From Halalkalibacterium ligniniphilum (GTDB lineage: Bacteria > Bacillota > Bacilli > Bacillales > Bacillaceae_D), in NCBI RefSeq assembly GCF_000334155.1, contig NZ_ANNK01000145.1, positions 1-32,834 on the forward strand: a stretch of DNA of 32,834 bases. The letters run 5' to 3'. This document shows positions 22,354 through 32,834 of this stretch, one piece after another (positions within the stretch are counted from its first letter, which is position 1; the number at the start of each line of letters is the position of its first letter). Made by a program: the position numbers and the translations under genes. The notes beneath the pieces were generated by a model that worked only from the letters and a program-made list of their open reading frames with translations, made no database searches and was not told the DNA's origin.

Positions 22354-22403
22354 TTAAAAAGAAAGGAAAGGCCTTTACCAGTCATTCTCTATAGAAAAGG
22401 CCT
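22354..22403 (-). promoter_or_regulatory. terminator-like hairpin in the rrf2 leader
   Basis: AGGCCTTT (22369-22376) pairs perfectly with AAAGGCCT (22396-22403); on the minus strand TTTCCTTTCTTTTT follows. It lies between the predicted rrf2 promoter and the start codon, so it could be an attenuator, or a backup terminator for the gene upstream. Confidence 0.45.
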
Positions 22404-22442
22404 AGACTTAACTGAGCGGCTTTCCGATTTGAACACTATATT

Positions 22443-22472
22443 ATTATTATTCTCATTCATCATAGGTGTCAA
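22443..22472 (-). promoter_or_regulatory. probable promoter of the rrf2 gene
   Basis: Minus strand: perfect TTGACA (22472-22467), 18-base spacer, AATAAT (22448-22443; 5/6). The leader would be about 125 bases. Confidence 0.5.
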
Positions 22473-22493
22473 GTAAGTATACTGATTGCTTAA

Positions 22494-22524
22494 AGCAAAA
22501 GACTGCTGAGGACCTCCTCAACAG
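22494..22524 (-). terminator. terminator of the LTA-synthase-like gene
   Basis: CTGCTGAGGA (22503-22512) and TCCTCAACAG (22515-22524) form a ten-pair stem with one G-T pair; TCTTTTGCTTTA follows on the minus strand, about 35 bases after the stop codon. Confidence 0.75.
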
Positions 22525-22559
22525 CCTTACCTCTCAATTTACACACGGTTCTGAACCGT

Positions 22560-24452
22560 TCAAGACGTTACTCCTTCTACCGTCTCAGCGTCCTGTTTAT
22601 TTTCGCCATAAAAGCGGAACAAGTCACCGTAAAGGACCTTATCTGAGTAATCTAAATCCATTTCTACCTTTTCAAAATAAGGCTCACAATACGACTGTTC
22701 AACATCCGTACCGGTTTCTTTGTCATAGCATATCCCTTTTGTAAACACATAATCATCGGTTACAAAGCTACCATCACGCAAAACAACAAACGATTCTCGT
22801 TCTGGAGAGAAAAGATCCGAACCAAATTGAATATCATTTTTTGAGTCGATCCCAAGCAAGTGCATGATCGTCGGTTTCAAATCAATTTGCCCAGACACAG
22901 TATGAATCGTTTCAGGTTCAGTCAGACCTGGAACATGAATGATCATTGGGACTCTTTGTAACTGAATGGTATCAAACGGCGTAATTTCATCTTTGCCTAA
23001 AAACATACTCATGGCACGATTATGGTTTTCAGAAATTCCGTAGTGATCCCCATAAAGGATGAAGATGGAATCCTCATATAGCCCCTCTTCCTTCATTCGT
23101 TCAAAAAAGATTTCCACTGCTTTATCCATATAACGAACAGTTGGGAAGTAACGATTTAATGTGCCGCTATCAGATGTATATTCATTAATCATTCGGTCTT
23201 CTTCCCCAAGTTCAAATGGAAAGTGATTTGTTAAAGTAATGAATTTTGAATAGTACGGTTCAGGCTGAGATTTTAATAAATCAATTGATTGCTCAAAGAA
23301 ATCAATATCCTTTAATCCCCAACCAACAGAATTTTCTTCTGTGACATCATAATAATCAATATCAAAAAATTGGTTGTAGCCCAACGATTGATACATCATA
23401 TCACGGTTCCAAAAGCTTTTATTGTTGGCATGCATGACGGAGGTAAAATACCCTTCTTCATTTAAAATTTCCGGAAGTGCGTTATATTCATTCCCTGCAT
23501 GAGTAAAGAAAACTGCTCCGCTTCCTCGCCCAAACAAAGAATTGTCTACTAGAAATTCAGAGTCTGATGTCTTTCCTTGTGCTGTTTGGTGATAAAAGTT
23601 ATCAAAATAATAACTTTCATCGATTAATTTGTTGAGAAACGGTGTAATTTCTTCCCCCTCAATCGTCTCGTTAATCACAAAGCTTTGCAGTGATTCTAAA
23701 GAAAGAACAATCACATTTTTACCAGTAGCTATTCCGAATTTTTCTGGATCTGGTTCTTTATAGTTGGCATCCACATAATGCTTTACTTCAATAATATCGG
23801 AGCTATCAGCAAAAGCCCGCTGTGCATTCGATTGGGATTGGATATACGCATCATAAAAATGATAGTTGAACATTCCGATGTTTTTTACAAGTAACTCACG
23901 GTCAAAGGAGCGCGTTAATAGCTGTGGTCTTTCCACTTGAGCGATCCCTAGGTTAAAGGTAAAAATCATAACCGCTGTAGCAAGTACGATCCCTGCTTCC
24001 CGCTTTTTAAGATTCACGGTCGGAATTTTCTTTTTAAATAAGACCACAGCAAGAATCACAATATCGACGAATAAAAACACATCGGTCCCATTCATCAGCT
24101 CAAATACGCTGCCCTGAAGATCTTGAACATTGCTTGTTTGATAAAAAACAGGCCATGTCAGAAAATCGGAAAAGAACCGGTAATAAACCAAATTGAAATA
24201 CAACACAAAAGTAGCTAGTAAACTAGCCAAAATCAACATGATATTTCGAAGTCGATCCCTAAAGAATAAACTTAATCCAAGTAGAAAGACAGCCGAACTA
24301 AGTGGATTAAAGAATAACAAAAACTCTTGCAGGAGTGATTCCGTATGAATCCTAAAGCCTACTTTGTATAGCACATATGTTTTAATCCATAAAAAAAAGA
24401 CCGCTAACCAAAAGAACTTTAATTTAGAAAAGACGGCTTTTATATTAGCCAT
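22560..24452 (-). CDS. lipoteichoic acid synthase family protein (LtaS-like)
   Basis: 630 residues. Five hydrophobic helices in the first about 170 residues are followed by an extracellular sulfatase-type domain from about 240. The catalytic threonine is T295 in QTAQGKTSDSEF; the metal-binding glutamate is E253 in LSLESLQSF; the other metal residues are in YGDHYG near 477. This is the domain order of LtaS, which builds polyglycerolphosphate lipoteichoic acid from phosphatidylglycerol, releasing diacylglycerol. Bacilli have several paralogues (LtaS, YfnI, YqgS, the primase YvgJ) and which one this is cannot be decided here. ATG with GGAGAGGGG about 11 bases upstream. Its product diacylglycerol is the substrate of DgkB, encoded 1.6 kb further on. 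Confidence 0.9.
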   Translation of the reverse strand: MANIKAVFSKLKFFWLAVFFLWIKTYVLYKVGFRIHTESLLQEFLLFFNPLSSAVFLLGLSLFFRDRLRNIMLILASLLATFVLYFNLVYYRFFSDFLTWPVFYQTSNVQDLQGSVFELMNGTDVFLFVDIVILAVVLFKKKIPTVNLKKREAGIVLATAVMIFTFNLGIAQVERPQLLTRSFDRELLVKNIGMFNYHFYDAYIQSQSNAQRAFADSSDIIEVKHYVDANYKEPDPEKFGIATGKNVIVLSLESLQSFVINETIEGEEITPFLNKLIDESYYFDNFYHQTAQGKTSDSEFLVDNSLFGRGSGAVFFTHAGNEYNALPEILNEEGYFTSVMHANNKSFWNRDMMYQSLGYNQFFDIDYYDVTEENSVGWGLKDIDFFEQSIDLLKSQPEPYYSKFITLTNHFPFELGEEDRMINEYTSDSGTLNRYFPTVRYMDKAVEIFFERMKEEGLYEDSIFILYGDHYGISENHNRAMSMFLGKDEITPFDTIQLQRVPMIIHVPGLTEPETIHTVSGQIDLKPTIMHLLGIDSKNDIQFGSDLFSPERESFVVLRDGSFVTDDYVFTKGICYDKETGTDVEQSYCEPYFEKVEMDLDYSDKVLYGDLFRFYGENKQDAETVEGVTS

Positions 24453-24687
24453 ATCATGTCTAACCCCTCTCCAAACTGCGCATATCTTCTTGTTAAAAAC
24501 ATCACAGTACGAAACAAAGGCAATACGGTACTTTTTACCTTCATCTTTTATACGATTTCTTTTTAAGTTGGTGAGCGACTATTAAATAACTTAACAGCCA
24601 CGTGATAAACCAAAGTATAACTCTACGAAGATAGGATTTCAATCACTAGCTTACGTTATACCCTCAATCATGTAAAAGTAAACATAC

Positions 24688-24712
24688 AAAACCGCCTAAT
24701 TAAATTAGGCGG
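24688..24712 (-). terminator. strong orphan hairpin terminator
   Basis: CCGCCTAATTAAATTAGGCGG is a palindrome apart from its central base (ten pairs if fully closed). On the minus strand TTTTGTATGTTT follows. The gatB operon already ends at 25085, so this hairpin implies a separate short transcript between 24,713 and about 25,080. Confidence 0.65.
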
Positions 24713-24795
24713 CTTTGCAGTTGTCCTAACACAGACTCAAGCATCCAGTCTTACCTTCGTTCACATTTACTCCTGCTTTATTATAATATATATTT

Positions 24796-24852
24796 TCAAA
24801 ATTTTGTATGGATTTTTACTACCTTTTCCGCTATTTTTTTGTTTTTTTTCAT
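24796..24852 (-). CDS. possible 18-residue basic peptide
   Basis: ATG (24852) is seven to eight bases after a CAGGAG ribosome site and is followed by 17 codons to a TGA: MKKNKKIAEKVVKIHTKF. The peptide is very basic. An independent hairpin terminator lies about 85 bases downstream. It may be a genuine small gene in a short transcript or chance; there is no similarity I can name. Confidence 0.2.
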   Translation of the reverse strand: MKKNKKIAEKVVKIHTKF

Positions 24853-25084
24853 TGAGTCTCCTGAGATAGGCAAATCGAACCTTTTGGAAAGCACTAATAA
24901 AGGATGCGCCATTACAGCTACTACCAAGGATGGTTAGTCTTAAGCGCAAGACGCCCACTTAGCTGCGAAAAGGTTGGAAAAGCTCACTAGAACTTTTTTT
25001 GTTTTCGTAGGGAGTGTTGAAGCGACTCAAGCCTCTGAAGCCTGTAGCTAAACAGTTTTGAACTATTCTCCTCCCTTAACGTGT

Positions 25085-25116
25085 AAAAAAGCTGCTGAGA
25101 ATTAAGATTCAGCAGC
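25085..25116 (-). terminator. terminator of the gatCAB operon
   Basis: GCTGCTGA (25091-25098) pairs with TCAGCAGC (25109-25116); six Ts follow on the minus strand, 17 bases after the gatB stop. Confidence 0.88.
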
Positions 25117-25132
25117 AGGCTTTCTTATCATT

Positions 25133-26572
25133 TTATCGCTTTTTAATTTCATCCATTAAAAGCTTATTCACCATTGGTGGATTTGCTTTTCCTTTGGTCG
25201 CTTTCATAATTTGACCGACGAGGAAACCGATTGCTCGATCTTTTCCATTTTTAAAGTCTTCAATTGACTGTTGATTATTATCCAAGACCTCTGTTACAAA
25301 CTTAAGCAGTTCGCTTTCATCAGAAATTTGAACAAGCCCTTTTTCTTTAACGATCGCTTCAGGGTCTCCACCTTTTTCAATAAGGTCCTTAAAGACGCTC
25401 TTTGCAATCTTGGAGGAAATGGTTCCTTTTTCAATTAATTGAATCATTTTAGCTAGGCTATCTGGTGTAAGAGCGACATCGCCTAACTCTTTTTGCTCTG
25501 CATTTAAGTAAGCAGAGACTTCACCCATGAGCCAGTTTGATGCAAGCTTGGCATCGGCACCTTTTTCAACCGTTGCTTCAAAGAAATCAGACATTTCTTT
25601 TGTTAATGTTAAGACCATTGCATCATAGGCTGGCAAACCAAGCTCTTCCACATAGCGTTGCTTACGTGCATCAGGAAGCTCTGGAATTTCAGCACGAACA
25701 CGCTCTTTCCAAGCGTCATCAATATGAAGGGCAACAAGGTCAGGCTCTGGGAAGTAACGATAATCGTCAGACCCTTCCTTGACACGCATCAGGATCGTCT
25801 TACTTGCCGCTTCATCAAAGCGGCGGGTTTCTTGTAAAATCTCTCCGCCTGACAAAAGCACCTGTGCTTGACGCTTTTCTTCATATTCAAGACCTTTACG
25901 GACAAAGTTAAAGGAGTTTAAGTTTTTAAGCTCTGTCTTTGTTCCAAATTCCTCTTGTCCTACAGGACGAAGAGAAATGTTGGCATCACAACGAAGTGAA
26001 CCTTCTTCCATCTTACAATCAGACACACCTGTGTATTGAATAATTGATTTTAATTTTTCAAGGTATGCATACGCTTCATTCGGTGTACGAATATCTGGCT
26101 CCGAAACAATCTCAATAAGCGGTGTGCCTTGACGGTTATAATCGACAAGTGAATAGCCATTTCCAGAATGGGTAAGTTTCCCTGCATCCTCTTCTAAATG
26201 TAGGCGGGTAATGCCAATTTTTTTCTTGTACCCATCCACTTCAATTTCAATCCACCCATGTTCACCAATTGGCTGATCAAACTGAGAGATTTGGTATGCC
26301 TTTGGATTGTCTGGATAGAAGTAATTTTTTCGGTCAAACTTCGTATCTGTTGCGACCTGACAATTTAGAGCCATAGCAGCCTTCATTGCAAATTCCACAG
26401 CAGACTTATTCAATACTGGGAGTACTCCAGGGTACCCTAAGTCAATGACACTCGTATTTGAATTCGGTTCAGCACCAAAATGGTTTGGGCTCGCCGAGAA
26501 AATTTTTGAATTTGTTTTTAACTCAACATGGACTTCAAGTCCAATGACCGTTTCAAAGTTCATCTTTTTCAC
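25133..26572 (-). CDS. gatB: aspartyl/glutamyl-tRNA amidotransferase subunit B
   Basis: 479 residues, full length. The GatB opening [20 protein letters not shown] (5-24), the [20 protein letters not shown] block, [12 protein letters not shown], and [19 protein letters not shown] identify the kinase/amidotransferase cradle, and the C-terminal YqeY/tail domain (from about 330) binds tRNA. It activates misacylated Glu-tRNA(Gln) or Asp-tRNA(Asn) and transfers ammonia from GatA. ATG start three bases after the gatA stop region; last gene of the operon with its own terminator. Confidence 0.97.
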   Translation of the reverse strand: MKKMNFETVIGLEVHVELKTNSKIFSASPNHFGAEPNSNTSVIDLGYPGVLPVLNKSAVEFAMKAAMALNCQVATDTKFDRKNYFYPDNPKAYQISQFDQPIGEHGWIEIEVDGYKKKIGITRLHLEEDAGKLTHSGNGYSLVDYNRQGTPLIEIVSEPDIRTPNEAYAYLEKLKSIIQYTGVSDCKMEEGSLRCDANISLRPVGQEEFGTKTELKNLNSFNFVRKGLEYEEKRQAQVLLSGGEILQETRRFDEAASKTILMRVKEGSDDYRYFPEPDLVALHIDDAWKERVRAEIPELPDARKQRYVEELGLPAYDAMVLTLTKEMSDFFEATVEKGADAKLASNWLMGEVSAYLNAEQKELGDVALTPDSLAKMIQLIEKGTISSKIAKSVFKDLIEKGGDPEAIVKEKGLVQISDESELLKFVTEVLDNNQQSIEDFKNGKDRAIGFLVGQIMKATKGKANPPMVNKLLMDEIKKR

Positions 26573-26575
26573 CCC

Positions 26576-28033
26576 TTACAGCGCTGGTTTTTTCGTATGG
26601 TAATCCGTCGCTTGTTCAAACGCATGAGCAACACGATAGACTGTGCCCTCATCAAAATGCTTGCCGATGATTTGCAAGCCAAGCGGTAAGCCCTGATCAA
26701 ACCCACAAGGAACAGAAATACCTGGAACACCTGCGAGATTCACTGGGATCGTTAAAATGTCATTCGCATACATTGTTAATGGATCGTCTGTTTTTTCACC
26801 AATTTTAAACGCTGGCGTTGGTGTTGTCGGTCCAATAATGACATCATAATTTTCAAAGACCTTTTCAAAGTCTTGCTTAATCAATGTGCGAACTTGCTGT
26901 GCTTTTTTATAATAAGCATCATAATATCCAGAGCTGAGGGCGAACGTACCAAGCATAATCCGACGCTTCACTTCGTTCCCAAAGCCTTCAGCACGGGTGT
27001 GCTTGTACATTTCCATTAAGTTCTCAGCATTGTCCGTACGGTAGCCGTAACGAACCCCATCAAAACGAGCCAGGTTCGCAGACGCTTCTGATGACGATAG
27101 CAGATAGTACGTGGCAAGGGCATATTTTGAATGAGGTAAAGAAACCTCTTCCCATGTTGCACCTAATCCCTCTAACACTTTTAGTGCATCAAGGACTGAC
27201 TGCTTCACTTCTTCCTTCACGCCTTCACCAAGATATTCCTTTGGTACAGCAATTTTCAACCCTTTTACATCGCCTGTAAGAGCTGAAAGATAGTCAGGAA
27301 CGTCTACATTGGCCGATGTTGAATCCATTGGATCGATACCAGAAATCGTTTGTAAAAGATACGCATTATCCTCCACATTACGGGTAATAGGTCCAATTTG
27401 ATCAAGGGATGATGCAAAGGCAACAAGACCAAAACGAGAAACACGTCCGTATGTAGGCTTTAAGCCAACGACCCCACAATACGCAGCTGGTTGACGAATG
27501 GAGCCACCTGTATCTGAACCCAGAGAGAAGGGTACTTCCCCTGCTGCTACTGAAGCAGCAGAACCACCACTAGAACCACCAGGAACATAGTCTAGATTCC
27601 ACGGATTTTTTGTTTTTTGAAACGCTGAATTTTCAGTCGATGATCCCATCGCAAACTCATCCATGTTTAGCTTTCCAATTGTGATGGCTTGAGCGCTTTG
27701 CAGTTTTTGTACAACCGTTGCATCATAGATTGGGTCGAAATTTTCTAACATTCTGCTGGAACAAGTCGTGCGCAAATTTTTTGTAACAATGTTGTCCTTG
27801 ACGCCGATTGGCATTCCAAATAAGAGCCCGCGCTCAGACGACCCATCAATGGCCTCGTCTAACTCTTGCGCATAAGCGCGCGCCTTTTCTTCGTCAAGGG
27901 TTACAAACGCCTTTACCTTGTCGTCTACTTCAGCAATTCGCTTGTACGATTCGTCCACAAGCTCTGAAACTTTTACTTCTTTGTTTTGAAGCTTTTTATG
28001 TATATCAGCCATTTTATGGTCAAATAACGACAT
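26576..28033 (-). CDS. gatA: aspartyl/glutamyl-tRNA amidotransferase subunit A
   Basis: 485 residues of the amidase-signature family. The Ser-cisSer-Lys triad is visible: lysine in [10 protein letters not shown] near 79, the glycine/serine-rich loop [20 protein letters not shown] near 150-170 and the nucleophile serine in [18 protein letters not shown] near 178. It hydrolyses glutamine and channels ammonia to GatB. It lies 17 bases after gatC, with an ATG start and an AGGGAGG site, and only three bases before gatB. Confidence 0.97.
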   Translation of the reverse strand: MSLFDHKMADIHKKLQNKEVKVSELVDESYKRIAEVDDKVKAFVTLDEEKARAYAQELDEAIDGSSERGLLFGMPIGVKDNIVTKNLRTTCSSRMLENFDPIYDATVVQKLQSAQAITIGKLNMDEFAMGSSTENSAFQKTKNPWNLDYVPGGSSGGSAASVAAGEVPFSLGSDTGGSIRQPAAYCGVVGLKPTYGRVSRFGLVAFASSLDQIGPITRNVEDNAYLLQTISGIDPMDSTSANVDVPDYLSALTGDVKGLKIAVPKEYLGEGVKEEVKQSVLDALKVLEGLGATWEEVSLPHSKYALATYYLLSSSEASANLARFDGVRYGYRTDNAENLMEMYKHTRAEGFGNEVKRRIMLGTFALSSGYYDAYYKKAQQVRTLIKQDFEKVFENYDVIIGPTTPTPAFKIGEKTDDPLTMYANDILTIPVNLAGVPGISVPCGFDQGLPLGLQIIGKHFDEGTVYRVAHAFEQATDYHTKKPAL

Positions 28034-28050
28034 GAAGCTTATCCTCCCTA

Positions 28051-28341
28051 TTAATCCAAAATTGATGGAACTCGAATTTGTCCATCCTCATGGTCTGGTG
28101 CATTTTTCAGTACATCTTCTACTGGTAGGCCTTTTGCTGGTACATCTTCACGTAAGACATTTTTCATATCTAGTACATGAGAAGTCGGTTCAACTCCATC
28201 CGTATTCAGCTCATTCAGTTGTTCAGCAAAACCAATAATGGCGTCAAGCTGTTCGGTAAATACCTTTGCTTCTTCTTCGCTAATTGAAAGACGTGCTAAA
28301 TGGGCCACGTGCTTAACTTGCTCAATTGAGATACGAGACAT
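28051..28341 (-). CDS. gatC: aspartyl/glutamyl-tRNA amidotransferase subunit C
   Basis: 96 residues, the normal size. [20 protein letters not shown] (5-24) and [20 protein letters not shown] followed by [20 protein letters not shown] are the GatC signature; the protein wraps around GatA and stabilises the complex. First gene of gatCAB, ATG start behind GGAGGTG, with a sigma-A promoter 45 bases upstream. Confidence 0.96.
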   Translation of the reverse strand: MSRISIEQVKHVAHLARLSISEEEAKVFTEQLDAIIGFAEQLNELNTDGVEPTSHVLDMKNVLREDVPAKGLPVEDVLKNAPDHEDGQIRVPSILD

Positions 28342-28387
28342 CGCTCGCTCACCTCCATTAATTTTCGGGCATATTTACAATGTTCTT

Positions 28388-28416
28388 ATGATACCAAATT
28401 CCCTTTGTATAGGCAA
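28388..28416 (-). promoter_or_regulatory. sigma-A promoter of gatCAB
   Basis: Minus strand: TTGCCT (28416-28411; 4/6), 17-base spacer, TATCAT (28393-28388; 5/6). Predicted start near 28381, 40 bases before gatC. Confidence 0.6.
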
Positions 28417-28552
28417 CAAAGCCTAGTCCTCTTCCTGTTATAACTTGGCATCTTTATCGCTTTAGGGCGCATATTTTCTCGGGAAATCTGTGATTGTCGA
28501 AAAAGCTAGAATAGATTTTCATAATCAGTAATCTCTCTAACAAAATCACTGT

Positions 28553-28579
28553 AAAAAAAGACCCCAATTACTTGGAGTC
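28553..28579 (-). terminator. terminator of camS
   Basis: GACCCCAA (28560-28567) pairs with TTGGAGTC (28572-28579) with one G-T pair and a TTAC loop; seven Ts follow on the minus strand. The camS stop codon touches the stem. Confidence 0.85.
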
Positions 28580-29763
28580 TAATCATACACATGAATAAAG
28601 GGTTCTTCATTTGGATTTCGGATAATGATGCTTTCCTGTTTCCCCGCTACTGAGCTGACATACACTTGTACCTTTAGCTGTTCTGGGAAGCGCTGCGTGA
28701 TTTTATCTGCAATAAATTGCGTTAATGCGACAATTTCAGCTTTCCCTTGATAACGGATCGGCACCTCAATTGTTAGCTTCTGCAGCTGATTGTCTTTGTA
28801 ATAGGCTCTGCCAACAACACCAACATACGTATTAAAGAAGCCTTGAATTTCTTCCTTCAACCGAAGAAATTTCTCAGCATCATTTCGCACATCCTGATTC
28901 GCTTCATTTGAAGGAAATAAGTAGTAGCGCTCATTTACTCGCTCCCACCGACTAAGCTCAATGCCTGATTCAGCGATCGCTTTTGCAAAGAAATTTCCGG
29001 GAATCATCGATTCACGTGGCTGTTCTCGAAACAAAGCAACAACGACCGGAACGTTCCCAATTCCTCCTTCTTCATTCGTGTCGGCTCGAAGACGCGTGAC
29101 AATCTCTTGAGCGATCCTCTCTCCTTCTCGTTGCATATCTTCCGCTGAAATCGGTGTTTCATAAAAATAATAACGTCCTTGCTCATCTTCGACACGGAAA
29201 TTATAGACACTATTCATCGAGAGTCCGATAACGACACCGCCAAGCACTAGATTTCCTTCCTCATTTTCGACGAGATAGTTATGTTCAAGAATGTGGGAAA
29301 GATAGCGCGGACGATTTTCCTCACGCTCTCGCATCGTCTCCCCTTCACCAAGTGCTGGGTTCAAACCTGTTGGATTCGTCTCATCATTATAACGCATCAA
29401 CCAGCTATTTAGCTCATCACGTTCAATATATTGACCTTCACGGAAAAAATACCGATTTGGTTCAAAGTAATCCTGAGCGATTGAGGCAAGCCCTAGCTCT
29501 AATTGATCTAAATCAAGGCGATTATAAACAACAGAGTTACCAAACCCGCGTGATTGCCCATGCAAGTATGAACCATCGTACAATACACTTTGGTAGTAAT
29601 CTTCATGGTTTGATACTTGCGGGACGACTTGAACCGTTTGATCTTCCTGATTCGATTCCTCTACCTCCACCATCTCTTCCTCTCGCTGCTGTAAAAAAGG
29701 AAAACAGCCTGAGAGGAAAAGCACACTGGAAGCAAGCAATATGCTCATTTTTTTGAGCATCAT
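28579..29763 (-). CDS. camS: CamS-family sex pheromone lipoprotein
   Basis: 394 residues from the ATG at 29763, seven bases behind GGAG; an upstream in-frame ATG overlaps that ribosome site. Lipoprotein signal MMLKKMSILLASSVLFLSGC with the cysteine at residue 20, then an acidic Glu/Gln linker, then the CamS domain: RGFGNSVVYNRLDLDQLELG, LNPALGEGE, YLSHILEHNYL and EEGGIGNVPVVVALFREQPR. The family (B. subtilis YerH, Staphylococcus CamS) lies behind ligA in many Bacillaceae; its signal peptide gives a pheromone in enterococci and staphylococci, but the folded domain has no settled role. It is 24-40 bases downstream of ligA. Confidence 0.92.
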   Translation of the reverse strand: MMLKKMSILLASSVLFLSGCFPFLQQREEEMVEVEESNQEDQTVQVVPQVSNHEDYYQSVLYDGSYLHGQSRGFGNSVVYNRLDLDQLELGLASIAQDYFEPNRYFFREGQYIERDELNSWLMRYNDETNPTGLNPALGEGETMREREENRPRYLSHILEHNYLVENEEGNLVLGGVVIGLSMNSVYNFRVEDEQGRYYFYETPISAEDMQREGERIAQEIVTRLRADTNEEGGIGNVPVVVALFREQPRESMIPGNFFAKAIAESGIELSRWERVNERYYLFPSNEANQDVRNDAEKFLRLKEEIQGFFNTYVGVVGRAYYKDNQLQKLTIEVPIRYQGKAEIVALTQFIADKITQRFPEQLKVQVYVSSVAGKQESIIIRNPNEEPFIHVYD

Positions 29764-29801
29764 TTTCTCACTCCTCATATTTTCTCTTTTGCTCCTCGGG
29801 C

Positions 29802-31811
<2,010 letters not shown>

Positions 31812-31830
31812 TTACTTTTTCGTCCTTTCC

Positions 31831-32834
31831 TTATTGCTTTGTAATCGGGGCAAACTTTGCAAAAAGACGCTTAATACCGGTTGGAGGAGGAAACGCAATA
31901 TCAAGCTCAATCGATTCTCCTTCTCCTTTTATGCTCACAACCGTACCAACGCCCCACTTTTTATGCTCCGCCTTATCGCCTACCGCCCAAGCAAACTTGT
32001 CACCGCCAGTATTTGAAGATTGTGGAACTTGTGGCAGCTTCTTTCTTACTGCCGGTGCTGTAGCTGAACGAGATGTTTTCATCCAGCTTGGTGCTTCTTT
32101 TTCTTCATTTAATGACTCGATGCACTCTTCTGGAATTTCCTGAATAAAGCGAGAAGGCGGGTTCGTATTTGTACGACCGTATAATGTACGGAGTTTCGCA
32201 TTTGTAAGGTATAGCTGTTCTTCCGCCCGTGTGATCCCTACATATGCAAGACGACGCTCTTCTTCCATCTCTTCCGCTTCAAAGAGGGAACGGCTATGAG
32301 GGAATACTCCTTCCTCCATGCCGATTAAAAAGACAATTGGAAACTCTAGTCCTTTGGCAGAGTGAAGCGTCATTAAGACAACAGTGTCCTGCTTCTGACC
32401 CTCTTCCTCATTGTCATCAAGCTTGTCAATATCAGCGATTAAGGCAAGGTCTGTTAAAAAAGCAATCAAGGATTTGTCCTCATTGTTCTTTTCAAATTCC
32501 TTCGTTACTGATAAAAACTCCTCGATATTTTCAAGACGGCTTTGCGCTTCAATGGTTTTTTCGTTTCGCAGCATGTCACGATAGCCTGTCCGCTCAAGCA
32601 GCTCTTCCACTAGCTCCGTCACAGATAAATAGTCTTGCATTTGTACCCAATGGTTCAATTGCTCTGCAAATTCCTTAAGTTTCGTTACCGCTCGAGCCGT
32701 TACTCCAATCTGCTCAATTTCTTGAAGTGCTGCAAACATGGAAATGCCTTGCTCAGCTGCAAACGCACCAATCCGATCAACGGTGGTCGCACCAATGCCT
32801 CGCTTTGGGACATTGATGATACGCTGCAAGCTAA
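31831..32834 (-). CDS. pcrA: ATP-dependent DNA helicase PcrA, C-terminal part (5' end outside window)
   Basis: The frame is open to the right edge, so about 334 of some 740 residues are present; the Walker A half is missing. Visible are [20 protein letters not shown] at the 2B domain, helicase motif V in [32 protein letters not shown] and motif [22 protein letters not shown]. The C-terminus is the Tudor-like domain ([20 protein letters not shown] through FAKFAPI) that binds RNA polymerase. PcrA is the essential SF1A 3'-5' helicase of Gram-positives, used in repair, plasmid rolling-circle replication and clearing of transcription-replication conflicts. It is followed by ligA. Confidence 0.97.
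   Translation of the reverse strand, partial: SLQRIINVPKRGIGATTVDRIGAFAAEQGISMFAALQEIEQIGVTARAVTKLKEFAEQLNHWVQMQDYLSVTELVEELLERTGYRDMLRNEKTIEAQSRLENIEEFLSVTKEFEKNNEDKSLIAFLTDLALIADIDKLDDNEEEGQKQDTVVLMTLHSAKGLEFPIVFLIGMEEGVFPHSRSLFEAEEMEEERRLAYVGITRAEEQLYLTNAKLRTLYGRTNTNPPSRFIQEIPEECIESLNEEKEAPSWMKTSRSATAPAVRKKLPQVPQSSNTGGDKFAWAVGDKAEHKKWGVGTVVSIKGEGESIELDIAFPPPTGIKRLFAKFAPITKQ

Larger units (their letters stand above)
24453..25132. other. 680-base gap between gatB and the LTA-synthase-like gene
   Basis: It contains the gatB terminator, an unassigned strong hairpin at 24692-24712, a possible 18-codon peptide at 24796-24852 and AT-rich sequence. No conventional gene is recognisable. The promoter of the LTA-synthase-like gene must lie in 24460-24600 but has no clear -35/-10 pair. 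Confidence 0.5.

Noticed and set aside
24767-24958. A 63-codon minus-strand frame in the gatB downstream gap
   Set aside because: No ribosome site and no conserved look; the competing short frame at 24796-24852 has the better start signal.

Overview
The window comes from a low-to-moderate GC member of the Bacillaceae (Bacillota). The evidence is the block pcrA-ligA-camS-gatC-gatA-gatB, with dgkB and rlmCD further along in the same order as in Bacillus subtilis, plus strong AGGAGG-type ribosome sites, sigma-A promoters, CcpA cre sites and Fur boxes. The species cannot be named from the sequence. Almost all genes are on the minus strand, so the text below runs from high to low coordinates where that follows transcription.

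Right side (about 20,000-32,834), housekeeping: the C-terminal part of the PcrA helicase, NAD-dependent DNA ligase LigA, the lipoprotein CamS, the GatCAB amidotransferase operon, an LTA-synthase-family sulfatase, an Rrf2 Fe-S regulator, a small four-helix membrane protein and the diacylglycerol kinase DgkB. In B. subtilis gatB, dgkB and rlmCD are close neighbours. Here about 4 kb (ltaS-like, rrf2, membrane protein, a long inverted-repeat element) separates gatB from dgkB, and about 8.4 kb separates dgkB from rlmCD.

Middle (about 10,300-19,500): a yclNOPQ-like siderophore ABC importer behind a sigma-A promoter overlapped by Fur boxes, a YtkA/FixH-type lipoprotein, an SRPBCC protein, an aldehyde dehydrogenase-DUF779 pair with a cre-like site, and rlmCD.

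About 9,300-10,300 is a graveyard of mobile DNA: an ISL3-like transposase remnant and the C-terminal end of a large serine recombinase.

Left side (1-9,270), accessory catabolism: a DctPQM TRAP importer with a good sigma-A promoter and a consensus cre site in a long leader; a decayed group IIC intron sitting exactly behind the TRAP terminator and itself split in domain V by a degenerate IS1182-like element; an IclR regulator; and a gentisate operon (YciI-like, fumarylpyruvate-hydrolase-like FAH protein, DinB-fold protein, gentisate 1,2-dioxygenase, and the first codons of a flavin monooxygenase cut by the window edge). Together these would take 3-hydroxybenzoate (or a similar hydroxybenzoate) to gentisate, then maleylpyruvate, fumarylpyruvate, and fumarate plus pyruvate. 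The most interesting point is that no conventional maleylpyruvate isomerase is visible. The isomerase position is held by a DinB-fold protein with an intact His triad, the fold used by mycothiol-dependent maleylpyruvate isomerase and by bacillithiol transferases. This suggests a bacillithiol-dependent isomerase.
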